A DNA stretch of 34,500 bases from an uncultured Prevotellaceae bacterium (GTDB lineage: Bacteria; Bacteroidota; Bacteroidia; Bacteroidales; Bacteroidaceae). The stretch lies in the NCBI GenBank assembly GCA_946407895.1, contig CAMJQA010000038.1, positions 1-34,500 of the forward strand. The letters run 5' to 3'. This document shows, piece after piece, positions 6,811-14,345 of the stretch. Positions within the stretch are counted from its first letter, which is position 1, and every line of letters starts with the position of its first letter. Both the position numbers and the translations under genes were made by a program. Below the pieces are notes generated by a model that searched no databases, was not told the DNA's origin, and was given only the letters and a program-made list of their open reading frames with translations.

Positions 6811-7941
6811 ATGAAGACACAGATGAAAAGAATTGCCACAATACTGCTTTGCCTATGCGCTATGGCATGCAGCAGCGAAGAGGCAGACCTGAAGGCCCAG
6901 CCAGCCGCCAGCGGGGGGCGCACCCTCATAGTTTACTACAGCTTCACGAACAACGTGCGAACCATCGTAGGCGAACTGGCCAAGCAAATCAATGCCGACG
7001 TGCTCGAGGTGCAGCCCGCCGAGGAGGGCCTGGACTATGCAGCCAACAACTACGCTATCGGCAGCCGTCTCATAGCTGCAATCAGGCAACACCCCGAAGA
7101 CCCGGCCAGCTACCCATCCATCAAGCCCAGCAACATCGACGTCAGCCAGTACGACAACATTATCGTAGCCACACCACTTTGGTGGAGCCAGATGGCTGCC
7201 CCCATGCAGAGCTACCTCTTTCAGAACGGAGCCAAGATGGCAGGCAAGCGCATCGGACTCATCGTATCAAGTGCCAGCAGCGGCATCAGCAGCACCGTTG
7301 CCGATGCAAAGAGACTCATTCCCGAAGGCCTTTTCCTGGAGCCAAACCTATGGATACGTGCCTCCCAGGTGGGACAAGCATCAACGATGCTGGCCGAATG
7401 GATTGAAGAAACAGGACTGAACAAAGACGATCAGACAAGCGACATGAAAATAAAGGTTTCCGACGGCGAGAATATCGTCATCTTCCAGCTGAACAGTACC
7501 AGCGCGGCCCGCTCCCTCTTCAATATGCTGCCCATTGAGGTGGAGGTGGAGAACTACAGCAACAACGAGAAGATATTCTACCCCACCCCAGCCCTGCAGT
7601 ACGGCAATGACTGTATAGAAGGCGACTGCCCCGCAGGAACGATAGCTCTGTTCTCGCCCTGGGGAAACGTCGTAATGTACTACGCCCCTGCCAGCCGCTA
7701 CAGCGGGCTCTACATCCTGGGGCACGCCATTGAGGATGCCCACCTCATAAAGAACCTTAGCGGCACAATCCGCGTAGAGCCCGTTACAACCACAGATGCA
7801 TCACTCACCGCTGCAACTGCCGACAGGCAAGATATCTATTCGATTGACGGAAGCCGCCGCATAACGGCAAAGGCCAACGGCCTGAAAAGCCTTAAGAAGG
7901 GACTCTACATATCGAATGGGAAGAAGATTGCCGTTAAGTGA
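6811..7941 (+). CDS. Flavodoxin / cyclophilin-like fusion lipoprotein
   Basis: A 376-residue protein with four parts. Residues 1-20 are a lipoprotein signal ending CAMAC with acceptor Cys20. Residues about 37-205 are a flavodoxin fold: 'TLIVYYSFTNNVRTI' is the FMN phosphate loop, 'NIIVATPLWWSQMAAPMQSYL' the second FMN loop, and 'IGLIVSSASSGISS' the third. Residues about 212-323 match a cyclophilin-like domain ('MKIKVSDGENIVIFQLNSTSAARSL', 'GTIALFSPWGNVVMYY'). Residues about 338-376 form a short tail, 'DIYSIDGSRRI...GLYISNGKKIAVK', that resembles the C-terminal domains of type IX secretion cargo. It is 69 bp after the amidohydrolase gene on the same strand, so third in the operon. An exported flavodoxin is unusual, because FMN loading is normally cytoplasmic. 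It probably works in envelope redox chemistry, by inference. Confidence 0.88.
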   Translation: MKTQMKRIATILLCLCAMACSSEEADLKAQPAASGGRTLIVYYSFTNNVRTIVGELAKQINADVLEVQPAEEGLDYAANNYAIGSRLIAAIRQHPEDPASYPSIKPSNIDVSQYDNIIVATPLWWSQMAAPMQSYLFQNGAKMAGKRIGLIVSSASSGISSTVADAKRLIPEGLFLEPNLWIRASQVGQASTMLAEWIEETGLNKDDQTSDMKIKVSDGENIVIFQLNSTSAARSLFNMLPIEVEVENYSNNEKIFYPTPALQYGNDCIEGDCPAGTIALFSPWGNVVMYYAPASRYSGLYILGHAIEDAHLIKNLSGTIRVEPVTTTDASLTAATADRQDIYSIDGSRRITAKANGLKSLKKGLYISNGKKIAVK

Positions 7942-7968
7942 GAGAGATTGTCTATAAGTTCTCTACAG

Positions 7969-8081
7969 TTTCTCCATAAAGTCTCTATAATATCCCTACA
8001 AAGTCTCTATAATATCTCTATAAATCCTCTATAATATCTCTATACTAGACATAGTGTTTTTATAGAGACTTTATAGAGAAA
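7969..8081. repeat. AT-rich inverted repeat with internal degenerate tandem repeats
   Basis: A 21-bp arm at 7969-7989 (TTTCTCCATAAAGTCTCTATA) pairs with 8061-8081 with one mismatch. The 71-bp loop is filled with degenerate copies of TCTCTATAATAT (for example from 7982, 8002, 8026), which can pair with the right arm in other registers. It begins 28 bp after the flavodoxin stop and may act as a terminator or RNA structure. The rest of the 7942-8352 gap holds promoter boxes at 8226 (-) and 8308 (+) and no gene I can support. Confidence 0.75.
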
Positions 8082-8225
8082 TTGTAGTGAAATTACTTAG
8101 GTCATATAGTGCCCGGAACATAATTCATGCAAACAATTCCGGTTGCCACTGCCTGAAGCGACTCTCCCCTGAATAATTATCGTCTAACTAAGGTTAATTA
8201 TGTCATTATTAATGTTTGCGGGCTT

Positions 8226-8233
8226 CAAAGATA
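8226..8233 (-). promoter_or_regulatory. Orphan minus-strand -7 box
   Basis: Minus strand reads TATCTTTG, facing left into a gap with no minus-strand gene until 4640. The -33 element is weak. It could drive a short non-coding RNA of about 150 nt ending near the inverted repeat at 8061-8081, or be chance. Confidence 0.3.
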
Positions 8234-8307
8234 CAAAATTCATGTACAGAAACTCCGAATTATAAATTATTTATTCTCTTTTTTTTCCCCTAATCAGAAA
8301 ATTACAC

Positions 8308-8315
8308 TATCTTTG
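8308..8315 (+). promoter_or_regulatory. Bacteroidota -7 box for the metallopeptidase gene
   Basis: TATCTTTG followed by CG, 37 bp upstream of the ATG at 8353. A T-rich run at about 8281-8286 could serve as a degenerate -33 with a 21-bp spacer. Confidence 0.6.
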
Positions 8316-8352
8316 CGCAAAGAAACATAAATTTGATAAAAGAAAAGTAATT

Positions 8353-9228
8353 ATGAATCTATCAGGAAGAAGAGAAAGTTCCAATGTGGAAGACCGCCGT
8401 GGTATGAGCACAGGTGCCAAAGCAGGAGTAGGCGGTATTGCAGGTATTATCATCATTGCCCTTATGACCTTCATGCAGGGTGGAAACATTGGTGATGTCG
8501 TAACTAACGTAGTTCAGCAGGGCGGCCTCTCGGCCATTCAGGAAGAACAAGTGGAAGGCCAGCGTGAATTTACCGAGGAAGAACAGGAACTGGCCAAGTT
8601 CTCTCGCCAGGTACTGGCCTCAACGGAAGACGTATGGACCAAGGTATTCAAGCAGATGGGCAAGACCTATACGCCCCCCACACTGGTGCTTTTCACTAAC
8701 AGTGTAAGCAGTGCCTGCGGCGAAGCAAGCGCATCGGTGGGCCCCTTCTATTGCTCCGGCGACCAGAAGCTCTACATTGACCTGTCCTTCTTCACCGAGA
8801 TGAAAAGCCAGTTGGGTGCCGACGGCGACTTCTCCTATGCCTACGTCATCGCCCATGAAGTAGGGCATCATGTAGAAAACCTGCTGGGTTCGCTCAATGC
8901 CGCCCATACTCAGATGAATAGAGTTAACAGCGTGGAGGCCAACAAAATAAGTGTTCGCCTGGAGCTCCTGGCTGACTACTATGCCGGCGTTTGGGGGCAC
9001 TATGAGAATGCCGCTTATGGCTCACTGGAGGCTGGCGACATTGAAGAAGCCATTGACTGTGCCGAGAAGATTGGCGACAACTACCTGCAAAAGAAGGCAC
9101 GCGGATACGTACAGCCTGAGTCCTTCACCCACGGCACCAGCGCCCAGCGAATGAGATGGCTCAAGAGGGGATTGGAGACGGGAGACATGAACACTTCCAC
9201 TTTCAACGTCAGCGAATCTGAACTATAA
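8353..9228 (+). CDS. ypfJ: Neutral zinc metallopeptidase, YpfJ / KPN_02809 family
   Basis: A 291-residue membrane-anchored protein. The N-terminus 'MNLSGRRESSNVEDRRG' followed by a glycine-rich membrane segment (about residues 24-41, GVGGIAGIIIIALMTFM) is the standard YpfJ layout. The zinc site HExxH is H168-E169-V170-G171-H172 in 'YVIAHEVGHHVENLLG', with 'RLELLADYYAGVWGH' (about residues 198-212) supplying a third-ligand region. 'SACGEASASVGPFYCSGDQKLYIDLSFF' (about 119-147) is also a family signature. The substrate of the family is unknown; the catalytic domain should face the periplasm. Length matches the family norm. It is a single-gene unit, with its own promoter box upstream and a hairpin downstream. 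The symbol is by family likeness only. Confidence 0.94.
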   Translation: MNLSGRRESSNVEDRRGMSTGAKAGVGGIAGIIIIALMTFMQGGNIGDVVTNVVQQGGLSAIQEEQVEGQREFTEEEQELAKFSRQVLASTEDVWTKVFKQMGKTYTPPTLVLFTNSVSSACGEASASVGPFYCSGDQKLYIDLSFFTEMKSQLGADGDFSYAYVIAHEVGHHVENLLGSLNAAHTQMNRVNSVEANKISVRLELLADYYAGVWGHYENAAYGSLEAGDIEEAIDCAEKIGDNYLQKKARGYVQPESFTHGTSAQRMRWLKRGLETGDMNTSTFNVSESEL

Positions 9229-9257
9229 GGCAAAGACATAACCGACCCGCATTCCCT

Positions 9258-9309
9258 CAAGCTGTCACAGATTAGTATTTCATACAATAGGAAAGTGTGT
9301 GACAGCTTG
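9258..9309. terminator. 12-bp perfect inverted repeat after the metallopeptidase gene
   Basis: Arms CAAGCTGTCACA (9258-9269) and TGTGACAGCTTG (9298-9309) are perfectly complementary around a 28-nt loop, with TGGGATTTTT following. Position, 29 nt after the stop, suits a terminator. The long loop also leaves room for an operator role ahead of the arabinofuranosidase gene, whose start is 44 bp further on. Confidence 0.6.
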
Positions 9310-9353
9310 TGGGATTTTTCATATCACAAACCAAAACCTGAGATTTACACTCA

Positions 9354-11330
9354 ATGAGAACACTCATAAAAACCTGCTTAATGCTCATAAGCCTCAGCGC
9401 TGCCGGGCAGAATCATATTCTGGACATCAACACCCGAAAACCAGGAGCTACAATCCAGCCAACAATGTGGGGCCTCTTTTTCGAGGACATCAACTATGCA
9501 GCCGATGGCGGCCTATATGGAGAACTGGTAAAAAACCGTTCATTTGAGTTCCCCGACCATTTGATGGGTTGGGAAGCCTTTGGCACTTTCGAAATAAAGA
9601 CAGACGGCCCGTTCCCTCGCTGCCCACACTATGTAGAATTGCGCTACCCCAGTCATGAGCATCGCCATTCGGGACTTTCCAACAACGGTTATTTCGGCAT
9701 AGGACTCAAGCAGGACGAAGAATACCGCTTCAGCCTTTGGGCAAAAGCGCCGGAGGGCACATCAAAAATAGCCGTACAATTTATTGAGAAGAGCACGATG
9801 GCTAGTTCGCAAGAGTTTGCTACGAGCAAACTTGACATCACCTCAAGCGAATGGAAACGGTATGAAGTAATAATGAAATCGCCCCGCACTGTAAACAATG
9901 CACAACTGAGAATATTCCTGGAGGGGAAAGAAACAGTGTGCCTGGAGCATATCAGCCTCTTCCCGGTTCATACATTCCGCGACCGTCCAAACGGCATGCG
10001 TCGCGACCTGGCTCAGGCACTGGCCGATGAGCAGCCCGGACTATTGCGCTTTCCCGGCGGATGCATAGTCGAAGGTGTTGACTTGGACACCCGCTACCAA
10101 TGGAAAAACACAATTGGCCCCGTAGAAAACCGCCCGCTCAATGAGAACAGGTGGGAGTACACTTTCCGCAACCGCTTCTTCCCAGATTACTTCCAAAGCG
10201 GGGGCCTTGGTTTCTTTGAGTTTTTCCAGCTGGCCGAGGACATTGGCGCCGAACCCCTCCCCGTTATGAACGTGGGCATGGCCTGCCAATTCCAGAACCC
10301 AGACAACGAGAAAGCCCATGCTGATGCCGAACAGATACAAACATATATACAGGACTGTCTTGACCTCATTGAATTTGCAAACGGACCGGCCGATAGTGAA
10401 TGGGGGAAAATCAGGGCCCAAATGGGACACCCCGAACCCTTCAATTTGAAATTCATTGCAGTTGGCAACGAACAGTGGGACGAGATGTATTATCGCCGTC
10501 TGGAACCATTCATTAAAGCTATACGAGCACGATACCCAAACATCAAGATAGTTGGAAGCAGTGGCCCCAACCCGGATGATGAGAAGTTTGAAAAAGGCTG
10601 GGCTGAAATGAAAAGGCTGAAAGCCGACCTTGTTGACGAGCATTACTATCGTAACGAAGAATGGTTCCTCTCCCATGCACAAAGATATGACAACTACGAC
10701 AGGAAAGGCCCCAAGGTATTTGCGGGTGAATATGCATGCCACATCAAGGGCAACAGCACAAATCAATATAGGGCAGCCATAATGGAGGCAGCGCTCATGA
10801 CTGGCCTGGAACGGAATGCCGATGTCGTTCACATGACAGCCTATGCACCCCTCCTGGCTCACTACGAGGGATGGCAATGGCGTCCGGATCTTATATGGTT
10901 TGACAATCTGCAAGTCGTCAAGACATGCAGTTACTACGTTCAGCAGATGTATGCAGACAACAGAGGAAGCAATGTCCTATCACTCACTATGGATAACAAG
11001 GTTGTGGCCGGGCAGGTTCATCAGGATGGCCTTTTTGCCAGCAGCGTATTGGATAGGTCAGCCGGAATTGTAATAGTAAAAGTTGTCAATACATCAAAGT
11101 TCAAACAATCTGTTACTCTAAATCTCCAAGGAATCAGAGGAGAACGCACAGCAGAGACACTTACGCTTAGCCACGACAGCCTGGAAGACGAAAATTCGCT
11201 GAGCCAGCCAAATAAGATTGTCCCCAAACCTGGTAGCCTGCAAAGCGAGCAGAACAAGAAAGATTGCATCTTCCACGACGAACTGCCCTCAATGTCATTT
11301 CGCCTATACAAGATAAGGGTAAAAAAGTAA
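9354..11330 (+). CDS. Secreted alpha-L-arabinofuranosidase, GH51 family
   Basis: A 658-residue retaining glycosidase that removes terminal arabinofuranose from arabinan or arabinoxylan. The signal peptide is short (MRTLIKTCLMLISLSAAGQ), so it acts in the periplasm or is exported further. The conserved start 'TMWGLFFEDINYAADGGLYGELVKNRSFEFP' precedes a beta-sandwich segment, then the TIM barrel. The acid/base is Glu373 in 'FIAVGNEQWDEMYY' and the nucleophile Glu459 in 'VFAGEYACH'. 'LLRFPGGCIVEGVDLDTRYQWKN' is a further family block. It is not next to susCD genes or a hybrid two-component sensor, so it is not part of an evident polysaccharide utilisation locus. I see no strong promoter box directly in front of it. 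Confidence 0.95.
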   Translation: MRTLIKTCLMLISLSAAGQNHILDINTRKPGATIQPTMWGLFFEDINYAADGGLYGELVKNRSFEFPDHLMGWEAFGTFEIKTDGPFPRCPHYVELRYPSHEHRHSGLSNNGYFGIGLKQDEEYRFSLWAKAPEGTSKIAVQFIEKSTMASSQEFATSKLDITSSEWKRYEVIMKSPRTVNNAQLRIFLEGKETVCLEHISLFPVHTFRDRPNGMRRDLAQALADEQPGLLRFPGGCIVEGVDLDTRYQWKNTIGPVENRPLNENRWEYTFRNRFFPDYFQSGGLGFFEFFQLAEDIGAEPLPVMNVGMACQFQNPDNEKAHADAEQIQTYIQDCLDLIEFANGPADSEWGKIRAQMGHPEPFNLKFIAVGNEQWDEMYYRRLEPFIKAIRARYPNIKIVGSSGPNPDDEKFEKGWAEMKRLKADLVDEHYYRNEEWFLSHAQRYDNYDRKGPKVFAGEYACHIKGNSTNQYRAAIMEAALMTGLERNADVVHMTAYAPLLAHYEGWQWRPDLIWFDNLQVVKTCSYYVQQMYADNRGSNVLSLTMDNKVVAGQVHQDGLFASSVLDRSAGIVIVKVVNTSKFKQSVTLNLQGIRGERTAETLTLSHDSLEDENSLSQPNKIVPKPGSLQSEQNKKDCIFHDELPSMSFRLYKIRVKK

Positions 11331-11353
11331 ATGCCAATTGAACTCTAAAGATA

Positions 11354-11998
11354 ATGACGAAGAAAGAATTATACGGCAAGGTCATTGCATATTTTCAGGA
11401 GGCTATGCCTGTAGCTGAAACAGAGCTGCACTATGAAAATCCATTCCAATTGTTAGTGGCTGTGATTTTAAGTGCACAATGCACAGATAAGCGCATCAAC
11501 CAAGTAACGCCCCAATTATTCAAGGACTATCCTACAGCTGAAGTCATGGCTGAAGCTACTCCGGAAGTTATCTATGAGTACATTCACAGTGTTAGTTACC
11601 CAAACAGCAAGGCGCGTCATCTTGTAGAAACGGCACGCATGATCATGAAAGAATATGGTGGTACAGTACCAGCTACGAGCGAGGAATTGGAGCGTCTGCC
11701 CGGAGTAGGACGCAAGACTGCCAACGTTATACAGGCGGTTGTATTCCAAAAGGCAAAGATGGCTGTGGATACGCATGTTTTCCGTGTAAGCCACCGCATA
11801 GGCCTGGTTTCCAACCGGTGCACCACTCCGCTGAGTGTTGAGAAAGAGCTGACCAGTAACATCCCCACAGACATTATACCAACTGCTCACCACTGGCTGA
11901 TTCTTCATGGCCGATACGTCTGCCGGTCTCGACGTCCACGCTGTGAGGAATGTGGACTTCTCGGAATCTGTAAACGAGTTGGAGTGGAGAAACTTTAA
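11354..11998 (+). CDS. nth: Endonuclease III
   Basis: A 214-residue bifunctional DNA glycosylase/AP lyase that excises oxidised pyrimidines in base excision repair. 'LVAVILSAQCTDKRINQVTPQLF' (33-56) is the family signature; the helix-hairpin-helix is 'LERLPGVGRKTANVIQ' (112-127) with catalytic Lys121, and Asp139 is in 'MAVDTHVFRVSHRIGL'. Four cysteines at 190, 197, 200 and 206 have the C-x6-C-x2-C-x5-C spacing of the [4Fe-4S] cluster loop. Length equals the E. coli enzyme. It begins 23 bp after the arabinofuranosidase stop, so it could share that transcript, although the two functions are unrelated. Confidence 0.97.
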   Translation: MTKKELYGKVIAYFQEAMPVAETELHYENPFQLLVAVILSAQCTDKRINQVTPQLFKDYPTAEVMAEATPEVIYEYIHSVSYPNSKARHLVETARMIMKEYGGTVPATSEELERLPGVGRKTANVIQAVVFQKAKMAVDTHVFRVSHRIGLVSNRCTTPLSVEKELTSNIPTDIIPTAHHWLILHGRYVCRSRRPRCEECGLLGICKRVGVEKL

Positions 11999-12050
11999 GT
12001 TACATGAGCATTTTTTTCCCGTTTCTCTTTCCAGTCTTAATTTAATATTG

Positions 12051-12058
12051 TAATTTTG
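12051..12058 (+). promoter_or_regulatory. Bacteroidota -7 box for pgk
   Basis: TAATTTTG followed by CA, 55 bp upstream of the pgk ATG. This separates pgk from nth. The -33 is weak (CTTTCC near 12027-12032). Confidence 0.6.
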
Positions 12059-12113
12059 CACCCCAGAAAGAATAAGGATACAATACATTATATAAATTAA
12101 AGTTAAAAAGATT

Positions 12114-13382
12114 ATGACTATCAACGAGTACAATTTTGCCGGTAAGAAGGCAATTGTCCGGGTGGACTTCAATGTGCCCCTGAACGAAAATGGTGAGATT
12201 ACTGACGATACCCGCATCCGTGGTGCATTGCCTACCCTGAAGAAGATTCTGGCTGACGGAGGTGCTGTAATTATTATGAGCCACATGGGCAAGCCCAAAG
12301 GCAAAGTTAATCCCAAGCTCTCTTTGGGACAGATCAAGGACGCTGTATCTGCAGCTCTGGGTGTACCCGTAGCTTTTGCACCAGACTGTGCAAAGGCTCA
12401 GGACGCAGCCAAGGCCCTGAAGATGGGCGAGGCTCTGTTGCTGGAGAACCTGCGCTATTATCCTGAGGAAGAGGGCAAGCCCGTAGGCATCGACAAGGAA
12501 GATCCCGCTTACGAGGAGGCCAAGAAGTCTATGAAGCAGAGCCAGAAAGAGTTTGCCAAGACTCTGGCTAGCTATGCTGACTGTTATGTAATGGATGCCT
12601 TTGGCACCGCTCATCGCAAGCATGCCTCTACGGCCGTTATTGCTGACTATTTCGATGCCGACAACAAGATGCTGGGCCTCCTGATGGAGAAAGAGGTTCA
12701 AGCTGTTGATAACGTGCTGAGCAACATCAAGCGCCCCTTCGTTGCCATTATGGGTGGTTCCAAGGTTAGCAGCAAGATCGGTATCATTGAGAACCTGCTG
12801 GGCAAAGTGGACAAGCTCATTCTGTGCGGTGGAATGACCTATACCTTCGCCAAGGCTCATGGAGGTGAGATAGGAGACTCAATTGTTGAGTTGGACAAGC
12901 TCGATGTTGCCCTGGGCGTAGAGGAAATGGCCAAGAAGAATGGTGTTGAGTTGGTTCTGGGTTGCGACTCGGTTTGCTGCACAGGTTATGACTTCTCCAC
13001 CTTCTCTGTAAAGCCCGGTGCACAGATTAAGGTGTTCCCCTCTAATGCCATCGAGGCCGGTTGGGAGGGATTGGATGTTGGTCCTGTTAGCCGCGAGAAG
13101 TTTGCAAAAGCCATCGAGGGTGCCAAGACCATCCTGTGGAATGGCCCTGCAGGCTGTTTCGAATGTGACGATTTCACAGCCGGTTCACGCGCTGTAGGCG
13201 AGGCTGTTGCTAAGGCTACTGCTGAGGGTGCCTTCTCACTCATTGGCGGTGGTGACTCAGTAGCTTGCGTCAACAAATTTGGCCTTGCAGACAAAGTATC
13301 TTATATTTCCACTGGCGGCGGTGCCCTTCTCGAGGCTATCGAAGGCAAAGTCCTGCCTGGAGTTGCTGCCATCAAGGGTTAA
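12114..13382 (+). CDS. pgk: Phosphoglycerate kinase
   Basis: A 422-residue glycolytic enzyme that transfers phosphate between 1,3-bisphosphoglycerate and ADP. '[25 protein letters not shown]' (11-35) is the N-terminal substrate-binding signature, '[10 protein letters not shown]' (55-64) and '[15 protein letters not shown]' (159-173) follow, and the nucleotide site is '[11 protein letters not shown]' plus '[15 protein letters not shown]' near the C-terminus. The segment at about residues 118-146 ([20 protein letters not shown]) is longer than in E. coli PGK and appears to be a lineage insert. The stop TAA shares its last A with the ATG of the next gene, so the downstream lipoprotein is translationally linked. 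It has its own promoter box. Confidence 0.98.
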   Translation: MTINEYNFAGKKAIVRVDFNVPLNENGEITDDTRIRGALPTLKKILADGGAVIIMSHMGKPKGKVNPKLSLGQIKDAVSAALGVPVAFAPDCAKAQDAAKALKMGEALLLENLRYYPEEEGKPVGIDKEDPAYEEAKKSMKQSQKEFAKTLASYADCYVMDAFGTAHRKHASTAVIADYFDADNKMLGLLMEKEVQAVDNVLSNIKRPFVAIMGGSKVSSKIGIIENLLGKVDKLILCGGMTYTFAKAHGGEIGDSIVELDKLDVALGVEEMAKKNGVELVLGCDSVCCTGYDFSTFSVKPGAQIKVFPSNAIEAGWEGLDVGPVSREKFAKAIEGAKTILWNGPAGCFECDDFTAGSRAVGEAVAKATAEGAFSLIGGGDSVACVNKFGLADKVSYISTGGGALLEAIEGKVLPGVAAIKG

Positions 13383-14344
13383 TGAGATACGTACTCACGA
13401 TACTTTCAATCATCATGCTGGCCTCCTGCGTGAAGCAGGAGGCCATGCTTTCTTCCGAAGAACAGACAAAGCGTGACTCAATGGCTTTGAAGGTCGCTGT
13501 GATGCCCGTCCTCAGCAACCTCCCCGTGTACTATGCCGAAAGGACTGGGCTCTTGGATTCGATGGGGCTAAACATCCGCTTACAACGGTTTCAAGCACAG
13601 ATGGACATAGATACAGCGATTATTCACAATCGAGTAGACATTGCTCCTTCCGACTTGATTCGAGCACTACGGCTGTGGACAGATACAACCCAAGTACGCG
13701 CCTTTATGGCAGTAGATGAACCAATCTCACTGATTGCCCTCAAAGGGAGACGAGTTAGCAAAGTGCATCAGTTAAAGGAGAAAATGGTAGCCGTCTGTAG
13801 GCTTTGTATTACAGATTATTGGTGTGACCAGATGATGGACAGTACGGAAGTGAGTCACCAAGATTTCTATCGCCCTCAGGTGAATGATGTGGGCTTACGT
13901 ACAGAGATGTTACGCACAGGACTGATGGATGCAGCCATCTTGCCTGAGCCCTATGCAACATGGATGAAAGCAGCAGGACACAAGGAGCTCAAGCGCACCG
14001 ATGACAAATCGCCGCACTTAGCCGTTTGGGTTATGCAGAACCATCATCGCACAGACAGCCTAAAAGTTGAACAAATCAAGGGCTTCCGCTATGCTTACGA
14101 CAAAGCAGTTGAGCAACTGAATAAAGGTGCCTATCCCGATACCGTCAGGTCTATTTTGCAAAGGGATTTCGGAATTCAGCCACAGGCTCTTGACTCACTT
14201 ATTCTACCCGCCCTGAAATCGGCAATGAATCCCGAGAAAAAGGATGCAGAGATAGCAGCTAAATGGCTTAAGGGCCGCAATAGGCTACCAAAGACAGCAA
14301 AGTTGGACAGTTTGTGTCTGAATGAAGAACTCACAATAAAATAA
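13382..14344 (+). CDS. Orphan ABC-type substrate-binding lipoprotein (SsuA/THI5-like)
   Basis: A 320-residue lipoprotein: signal [16 protein letters not shown] with acceptor Cys16. The mature domain is a type-2 periplasmic binding fold of the NMT1/SsuA kind: 'VAVMPVLSNLPVYYAERTGLLDSMGLNIRLQRF', 'RVDIAPSDLIRALRLW', and 'MDAAILPEPYATWMKAAGHKEL'. Such proteins normally deliver alkylsulfonates, thiamine precursors or similar ligands to an ABC transporter. No permease or ATPase gene is near. The start overlaps the last base of the pgk stop (TAATG), so it should be co-translated with pgk, an odd pairing. A TPR gene follows one base after its stop. The ligand is not deducible from sequence. Confidence 0.85.
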   Translation: MRYVLTILSIIMLASCVKQEAMLSSEEQTKRDSMALKVAVMPVLSNLPVYYAERTGLLDSMGLNIRLQRFQAQMDIDTAIIHNRVDIAPSDLIRALRLWTDTTQVRAFMAVDEPISLIALKGRRVSKVHQLKEKMVAVCRLCITDYWCDQMMDSTEVSHQDFYRPQVNDVGLRTEMLRTGLMDAAILPEPYATWMKAAGHKELKRTDDKSPHLAVWVMQNHHRTDSLKVEQIKGFRYAYDKAVEQLNKGAYPDTVRSILQRDFGIQPQALDSLILPALKSAMNPEKKDAEIAAKWLKGRNRLPKTAKLDSLCLNEELTIK

Positions 14345-14345
14345 C

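Noticed and set aside
9354..11330. Polysaccharide utilisation locus around the GH51 gene
   Set aside because: No SusC/SusD pair, hybrid two-component sensor or further glycosidase lies next to it; the neighbours are a metallopeptidase and nth.
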